DNA of 64,000 nt from Mauremys mutica (lineage: Eukaryota > Chordata > Testudines > Geoemydidae), in assembly GCF_020497125.1 (NCBI RefSeq), contig NC_059082.1, positions 26,744,965 to 26,808,964 on the forward strand, given 5' to 3'. Below, in pieces: positions 56,385 through 64,000 of this stretch (its first letter is position 1; the number at the start of each line of letters is the position of its first letter). The notes beneath the pieces were generated by a model. The model was not told the origin of the DNA. It ran no database searches and saw only the letters and a program-made list of their open reading frames with translations. The translations under genes and the position numbers were made by a program.

Positions 56385-58435
56385 CACTGGAAAGAAAGGT
56401 TTTAGCTAGAGACAAGGACTTAGAGCAAATCCATAATGTAAGAGATTATATGGTAGAATCTGATATGGATACTGTCAGCTTTGGAAGACTCAATTTAGCA
56501 AGTTGACTTATTAACTAAGATAATTAAAATAGAGTTGAAAGTACTGTAGCATAAGGGACCATGGGTGCAATTCTCAACAACATCTTAGTGACTTAGCACA
56601 ATTCTCACTGATTTTCAGTAAGACTTTGGCTCCTAAAACACTAAAGCACTTTGCAAATCCCATCTGAGCAGGTCTGTTGAAAGTAAAATTAATTTAAGCC
56701 ATTAGCATCTGAACTAGGTTTTACCCTTCAAGGACAGAAAATGAATGCAGTTTGCTTTGTGGCCCTTTCCAGAATATGTAGGGAATGAAGAAAGAGAGAA
56801 TGTTTGAAGTGTAATTAGCTGTATTTGCAAGATTTCCTCACTGAAAGCTCCAAAAATATATTAACATATATGGTGGAATATATTAAAGGAAAATTTTAGT
56901 GCTTATTAAAATGAGACACAATCCATTGTCTAAACTAAGGCATAGTCCAATGGAAGAAAGAATGAGATTACAATTATGTTTTTAACATTATATGAACATG
57001 TAGTTTTACAGAGATTATAGTATTCACATACTAGTTTGCTCTGTGCTGTTTTTACTGAGGGTGGGGTGAAGGTTCTTTTTAAAGAATGCAATGTTGTATT
57101 TAAGAAGTACAACCTTATCTAATGTTTAGCCTTTTTTTAAGCTAAAAGGTTCTTGAAAGGCAACACTCAGATACATATCTGCAGCCTTAATAGTTTCATA
57201 ATCAAGTTTTGTCTTTCAGAACTAATATGGAACTTGGCAGAGCAAAGGACTTGGAATGATTTTCTTTCTTCCTGAGGTCTGCAGGAGTGGAAGCCCTCAT
57301 CTGTGCATCGCCTAATATCCACTAAAGAGTATTTTGCCTTTGCTGAAGATATTAAGGTTGTTAGGAGGGGATTCACTCCTCTGTGCACATTCTAAATATG
57401 TAGGCAGTGAGGGGAGAAATTAGGAGACTAAGGAGATTACAAGGGACAGCACAGAGGGGCAATTCTCCCCTCCTTCCTGTGGTTCCCAAGGTTCTCATAA
57501 GGAACACCTAAACTCCTGTGCATCCTAGGAGAACCAAAGAAGTAGGGCTCCACATTGGGTAAATGTAAAGTGCCTTTCCACTCAAACTTCCATTGCCTGC
57601 TGCAGGCATTCTGAGGCTCATTTTGACCCCACACCTATTCCACTCATGTTCCTTAATTTGCCTCTGGAAGGTGCTCAGATTCCAAGTGATAGATATAGTA
57701 CAAAGAATCTACATGCAACAAAATGAACTACGTGCAGACATAAGCAACTCCTGGGTCCGCTGAGGCCTGCAATCTTGTAGATTGCTCTTCAAGAGCCAAC
57801 CCCTCTTCTCTCTCCCAAGAAACCTTACGAAGCTGGTTAGTCTTCAGTGCGTTAACGCTGAATTGCTAGTCACCAGACAAAAAACAAATAGGCTCTTCAA
57901 TGTCACTAACTTTTCAGTTCCAAGGTTGCTTCTACACCACCTAAAATCTGAAAAGCCTGACTTGTAACTGAAACTCATTTGCAAGCTTAATTATGGAGTG
58001 GCTACTGCCACTCTATAATACTGTAAAAATAGTCAAATAACTAAGACCTTGAGATAACATCTACCCAGACCTCCGTTCTGTACTAAAAACATTCTCAACT
58101 GAAACGCAAGTACCAGTGCCATATGCATCTTCTTTGACCTGAACATAATATATACCCACCAGGATCTATACTATACCTGTGTTCAGGAATGTAGACTTTT
58201 GGACCTAAATTTAAATAGCCTTTTGAAATATAAACAATTTAAAGACAGGAAAATGATTTTTCAGATACTTTTGTTAAGCTGGAGAAGTCCCCTGAAATTG
58301 TATGGGCAACTTTGACTGGAGGGCTGGTGAGGTGGGCCAGGAAAAGAATGAAGGGATACTGGGCACATGCAGAGGAGCAATGTCAATATTTAATTTTCAT
58401 TTTATCAATAAGATCCATTATACCATGTGCTGTAC

Positions 58436-58537
58436 CTGTGCTGTTGGTTCCTCTACACCAGTCATTTGGTACTTCTGCATTCTTTCAAACACAGAATGAT
58501 CTGCACAACCTCCTTGTGGTCCATATTTATGAGGATA
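58436..58537 (-). CDS. ADAM10: ADAM10 exon 5 (prodomain, cysteine switch)
   Basis: On the minus strand the exon reads [18 protein letters not shown] then [16 protein letters not shown] and ends at a GTACAG donor. The Cys in GGCADH is the cysteine-switch residue that keeps the zymogen latent. The acceptor has two AGs two bases apart (TTTTAGAG); the second is chosen because it starts directly at Tyr as in other vertebrates. Summing exons 5-16 gives 1764 bp, an exact multiple of three (587 residues plus stop). The end of the exon (EEPTAQ) is one residue longer than the mammalian version. Earlier exons lie beyond the window. Confidence 0.95.
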
Positions 58538-61500
58538 CTCTAAAATGTGGGGAAAATTAGGTTATTTTGATTTTTCAACTTCTAAATATTTGTTTAAATT
58601 TTACTTTTATGTATAAAATGTGAGTATCAGATTAATTGAAAATTAATCTGTGTCTAACATTGCTCACTTGATACTTCAAGGAAAAATCTCTAATCTTCAG
58701 AGATTGCAACTTGAGTATGCAACAGATCTGAATTTTTCCCCAGAAGCATTCCCAATAAGTCACCAACTTAACTTAATTTTTCTTAATTTTTTTCACAAAG
58801 ATGAATTGTGACACTTAAAATAAAAAAAAATACTAGAACATGGATAGTTTTACAATGAAAAATAAGCTTTAAAAGAGTGAACTGAAGCATTTAGCTGACC
58901 AGACTGTTTAGGATTTTGATTCTACTGCAAGAGCTGATGACATCATTGGCCATTAAAGCAGTATTCCTTATATTATTTTGGTTCTAATGATGTCATGAAT
59001 TCTTGCTGAAGAAAGGAAGACCTTGAAATCAGGTCCTGGTAGGTAAGAGGAAGTTATCTTATTACTTGTTTTAAAATATTGGTCATTTTTAATTCTACCC
59101 AAGGCATTCTGTTAATGTAAAGTAACAAGTGTTGGATTTTAAAATCCTTCAGTTCACTTCTGAACTTTCTTACTACACCGGAGCAAATTTATTCTCTCAC
59201 CAACCCACAAATTTAAGTCTCAGTAACATGAATATGACACAACAAAACAATCACTAGTGACTACTCAACGTAAGCTTAAAATTAAACATTCAAATATATA
59301 TATTTGCTCTTATGGGAAATGTATATCTTATATAAACGAGGCCATATGTAGAACCATTTTCTTACTAATTATCAGAATTGTACAAGTGGGTATTATATCT
59401 TTTTACAAAGGAAAAACTACGGTGCAGAAATTTAGTGAGTTGCTCACAGTAAGTCTGTGGCAGCGATGTGAAAAGAATTCATGTCCTAATTCCCTGTCCC
59501 ATTTTCCAGCAACTGGACCACGTTGCCTGAAGATTGTGCTATATAGTGTCCCAAGTTGAATAGTCTGTAGAATATTTACAGGTTGCACGGGTTGTATTTT
59601 ACAACCTCTCCTGCCATCTACAACAAAATTAAAAGAACCTTACAAGTCATACGGTATTTTAATATTTCAAAAGACTTTCAGAGCTGTTGGGGAACAATTA
59701 AACATCTTGGCCTTAGACTGAATAAGTACTTCAAATTGTAATAGTAGGATTTTCAATGATTTATGAGCATTGCTGCTAAACTGAGCAAAAAAATCTCCAA
59801 AACCCCATGTTTGGAAAATATAAGAATATGCTGACATTAGGGCATGTTCTTCCCTATAAATTTCTAACTCAAATAAGAAAAATAAAGGTTATGTTAAATA
59901 ATTTAGGATACTTTTTTGTGATGTAGAAGAACAAAATGTATGAAAACCCAAGTGAACAAGGGTTCAAATTGGAGAACACCAGTCCAGAGACTGAGATGAC
60001 CATCGTGAAATGGAAAGCTTCCCAACACAACAGAACTCAGTAACTTGGGCCCCTATCTGTTCCATTTTATCGTGTGACATATATGATCAAAAACTGTAAA
60101 TGACAATGATTCTGTCTGAAATTTACAAAGGAAAAAACTGATTAAGCCTACATTGGGTGGACTCATGCCTCAGTTTCCCACCTTACAGAGCCATTCTGGT
60201 TTTATTGGGTATATCAGTAAATACAGCTTATTGGTCAATGTCTTTGGCAGAGTGTAACCATAAATTATGTCTACAGTGAGAGTGCTTTACTGGTCAGTAC
60301 AAGTATACCAGTATACTATACCAGCATACTATACCAGCAAAGTGCTCCTAGCGTGGAGGCAGTTTACATCAGCAAAGCTATGCTTTTACTGGTACAGCCT
60401 ATTTTACACCCCCACCCTGAGCAAAACTGACACTGGCAAAACTGTACTATTACAACTGCATCTACACTTGGAGCTTTTGCCAAAAGAGATAAGTCAGTAC
60501 GAGATCACACACTGAGGGGACAACCAATAGAGCTATGTTGCTGAAAGTCTAATGTAGACATGGCCACACTGTGCTTTAAAAAATGAAATTTTTTTTAGGG
60601 AAGCTGAGGGAGAAAAGCAAGATATAGAATTACAATAATCTGATTGTTAATGGAAACTAAGTTACAACTGTTATAAACTTCAAAGTCTATTTCTAACTGC
60701 ACCATACCCCTAGAGTAGAGAATCCAGATCAATGCCACAAAACTAGTTTGTTTTCTGGAGCATACATCACTGATACTCCAAAGCAAATAATAAAGCATTT
60801 ACCCTTATATAATGTTGACTAAACAAAAGTAGTTTGTTTCAACAATTTGAAATGCAAGATGGCAGTGTGCTCCTGTTCTAAGAGAAAATGTTTTCCTGAG
60901 ATGAGACTAGGGTCATGGTACAGTACAACTGTAGGTGGCACCCACTACATGTGCAGTAGCCACTTCATAGCTACAAACGGTGGTATTTACTATTTAGAGA
61001 ACATGTTGGCTTTTAAAATAGAAAGAATAGAGAAGAGAGGTGGGAGCCTTATGGGAAAAGGAGATGTAAGAATGGGAATATCCTCTGCACAAAAAGGAAG
61101 TGAACAGTGACAGACATGCCTCTAGGACAAGGAATACTATTATCTAGACAATGAGCGTGAACCGATGACATTTTCTTTAAATAGCAGCTAACTCCACAGT
61201 AGGCAAGAATGCAGCGTCTAGGCTTACCTCTACAGATTTCCTTCTAGAAATTCAAGCCACTGCCATTTATTGTATATTTAACTTCATTTTAAAACAATTT
61301 TGAAACTTGCAAATTTCAAAGAAGCATTAAAATTCTATTTGAATGTTTTAAATGAATTCAATAAATCATTTCAGGGAAATGTACAATTTCCTATTCCATG
61401 GAAATGAACATAAGATGGGAGCCTTCTCTTTCAAATCCCAATTCCTGAGGTCAAAGGATCAAGTCGGGATGAATGATGGAGTCAAATGGAAGTATATCAT

Positions 61501-64000
61501 ACAGAGAACTCTAGTTTTAAAGATACAGTATTCTGTATAAATGATGATTTTAAATTAAATCTTAAACTGATATATGTATGTAAAAATAACCTTTTGATTA
61601 TATTTAATAATTAGCATAGATCTTCTTATAGCTAACGTGTTCCTGAGCTGGATATTTGCAGCAAGATTACTGCGCTACTGAACAGCTGAGTGAGCTTTGC
61701 GTAGTCTGCACGTTTCAAGAAATACTGCTTTTCAAAGTTAGGTTGAGAAACAGCACTTTTTTATTGATAACAAGTATCCGTTAGTTTAATACTGTTAATA
61801 CTGTAGGATCTATTGTCCATGTGTCTTTGGAAAATATGGCTGCATTACAAGAAATGTCTGGAACACTTGTATCTTCTTTTCAATGGAATATCACAACTCA
61901 GAACAGCAATACTTCATTCTATGGGAAAACCCTTGAACTAGACAAGTGCACAATATTTATATTTCTACCCAGCATGGGCAATAATCTGTCTGATGTTTTA
62001 TTGTTTAATACTGCCAGTTGCATATTTGTGAAAGAGGGGAATTGAATTTACAGGGAAACTTTAAATAGGCTGTGCCTTAAATCCAATTATGTTCATAATC
62101 AGCTTTAGTCACATGATGTAATGAAGGTCACAAGTTGTTTTTTGTTGCAAATCTAATATCGGCAAAGGTTATCGTAAGGTATGTTTCTTTTAAAGGTCCT
62201 TAAATACAAAAGTTAGTAGGCAAAGAAAAAAAGACAGAAAATGAAATACTAGGTTTTTTCTGTTCAATCTTAGGATTTGAAGTGAGTACTTAAACCCTAA
62301 AAAAAAAGTTAACACTAGAACACACAGAAATTTACAAAGCCACGTAATAATACTACTGCTATAGACCCAAACCAAGAATATTTTACAATACATACAATTT
62401 TTCTGTTAATCCATTGTCTATGACTTTAAAGAATATGGCTAACAAGCTTTCCTTACCTGAGAGAAATAGTGTATGTAGCACACAGACTTTTAAGAAATAG
62501 TTTTTATATAACGTGTTTCATGTTGAGAGATTTTAAAACAATTTTTCTTTATCAAAATGAAAACTTTCAAAGATAAGCTATTTGATTTGTGGTCCAGTCA
62601 CTAAATATAAAGATTACTGGAAACTGTCTTGTTTGCAAGACGAATGACAACACTAGTCATAAGTTCTCCAACTTATTTTTTACTTTTACTGATAAATGAA
62701 TGTTCAGTGGCTGGCTGTTGCCAGGGTCTTTTAAGCTATTTTTTACTGGATTTTGGTAACTTTCTGTAAACTAGTGACAATGTCATCACAAGACCTTTTT
62801 TACCTCAATTAGGCATGTCAGCTTCCTCATAAGTGCTCTTATGTTCTGTATTTTTTAATATATTTTAGAGAGGAGGGGCTGAGACTTAAGCCATGGCATT
62901 CAATAAACCAAATATTTTTAAAATTGCTGACTTAACCAGGATTTTTTCAAAAATTAATGCTAGTTTAGGAGAATTTTATTGGACTAAGTTGCCTGGCTCC
63001 AAGATAAACCTCGGACTTGAATTTCTATTGAGCTAAAGGGTGATGACCAATAGAAAGTGATGACCAACAGTACATGTGTACCAGCAGATTTCACATACAC
63101 AACCACCACACAATCTTATTGCCACTGTGCAGGGGTGGCAATAGGAACCCCTTCCTGAACCGAAAGCCACTCATTGGCCACCACAAATCCAAATCAGGAC
63201 TCTTGTTCATACAGTCCAACAGGACCTTCAATGTGGCCTGTTCAGCAGCACTGATAACGAAAATAGTGTTTGGTGGGATCTGTCAACAATGACCTGCCTT
63301 TCCAGGAAACAAGATCGCAGTTTAAGAAGCTAAGAATGTGCTAAGGGATTTCCTAGAGTCTGTTTCCTGCAGTTTAGGCAAATAGTTCTCACTTCCAAAA
63401 GAATGATACAAGATGTTGGTATCTCAAATGGACTTATAAGTTTGTGGTTTGTTTTTTCTTATAACCGTAGCTTCTTTTCAGAGATGTAGAGACCCCTTAT
63501 ATCAGTATTTTTCTAGGGTTTCTCATATCTGAATATGGGGTTTTGAAGTCCCATGTTCCAAAAAGCTTTAGGGGACAAGAGACCCTTTGTGCAGTACCAA
63601 CCTTAAAGAGGTTTAAGTGATATCAAAATATAACAGACATACCAAAGCCATATTATCAGTGTATCAAGACACTAACTAGCTGATGGTGCCTACCATCTCT
63701 ACCAAAGGAGGGGGTTTGAGATTCTGGTATAGCTGACACCACATTTGCAGCCAGGAATTTTTCAAGCTGTCTTTACTATAGCAAATGCTACTCAAAATGA
63801 AGATCTTTCCCATGATGGTAACTTTTTAGAGAAAATTTGCTGAGATGAGACTAGAACTTTTCTAGGACCTTTTTCTGCTGGCTGTTAATTGTTCAACTGG
63901 AATACTGACATCAAACGAGTTTGGATTAATTAGTATTCTTTTGATAGACATATGTACATTCCAAAACAAAAAATTATTAGAATGTGTGGCTATGCTAGTA
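58538..64000. other. ADAM10: ADAM10 intron 4 (partial)
   Basis: No prodomain exon was found to the window end, so this is intron. Apart from a MITE at 60264-60565 nothing is recognised; the sequence is AT-rich and looks unique. Confidence 0.65.
60264..60565. mobile_element. Degenerate MITE (ATGTCTACA ends)
   Basis: TAA then ATTATGTCTACAGTGAGAGT at the left and AGTCTAATGTAGACATGGCC at the right give an inverted pair around ATGTCTACA. The interior has tandem ACTATACCAGCAT units near 60305-60340. Only the left TAA is clear. Confidence 0.55.

Larger units (their letters stand above)
54888..58435. other. ADAM10: ADAM10 intron 5
   Basis: 3.5 kb intron with a TAGGG-end hAT (55479-56117) and a possible MITE (56140-56384). 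Nothing recognised in 56400-58435. Confidence 0.7.

Noticed and set aside
58538..64000. Search for ADAM10 exon 4
   Set aside because: No minus-strand block matching the prodomain segment before YPHKYG was seen, so this is treated as intron 4.
1..64000. CRISPR array, prokaryotic operon, phage or toxin system
   Set aside because: No regularly spaced repeats, Shine-Dalgarno-led gene runs or such proteins exist. The gene structure is spliced and vertebrate.

Overview
This is a vertebrate nuclear genome window. It is AT-rich and intron-rich, and carries spliced exons of two recognisable genes. The plus strand holds the last three coding exons of LIPC (hepatic lipase; exons at 2641-2761, 4234-4452 and 7093-7216). 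The minus strand holds twelve consecutive coding exons of ADAM10, running from 58537 down to the stop codon at 20348. LIPC and ADAM10 are adjacent and convergent in other amniotes, so the layout is conserved synteny. Repeat content points to a turtle (Testudines): Harbinger elements with a Myb/SANT-like partner gene, several short hAT families, a Penelope-like tail, CR1-like pieces, an L1-clade LINE and foldback MITEs with TCTACACTGCA-type ends. The turtle assignment is inference from repeat style, not from a search.

Region by region. 1-7216: end of LIPC, with ordinary introns and one ancient SINE/LINE remnant. 7217-18230: the intergenic gap between the two 3' ends, dense in transposons. It holds a hAT element (8662-9222), a 3.9 kb decayed Harbinger element (9261-13190) with three younger hAT copies inside it, a CR1/SINE tail, a hAT copy with TAGGGCCCTA ends (14012-14750) and a foldback MITE. 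18231-20442: ADAM10 terminal exon and AU-rich 3' UTR. 20443-64000: the rest of ADAM10, with introns that host a 440 bp near-perfect palindrome (21696-22137), two more TAGGG-end hAT copies, a TA-flanked element with a GC-rich core, a degenerate tandem array, a Penelope-like remnant with a hammerhead-like fold, a microsatellite palindrome, a YADD-containing LINE, and an L1-clade LINE split by a hAT insertion.

The ADAM10 exons join into one open frame of 587 residues plus stop. It contains the cysteine-switch segment, a proprotein-convertase site (RRKR), the complete zinc-binding HExxHxxGxxH motif split across two exons, the disintegrin and cysteine-rich regions, one transmembrane helix and a short proline/arginine-rich tail. 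All splice junctions read are GT-AG. The LIPC exons supply the C-terminal PLAT domain. The longer open frames elsewhere are GC-rich transposon interiors or decayed transposon proteins. I found no prokaryotic operon, CRISPR array, RNA gene or clear new cellular gene. The most unusual structures are the two palindromes, the nested transposon stack and the TAGGG-ended hAT family.
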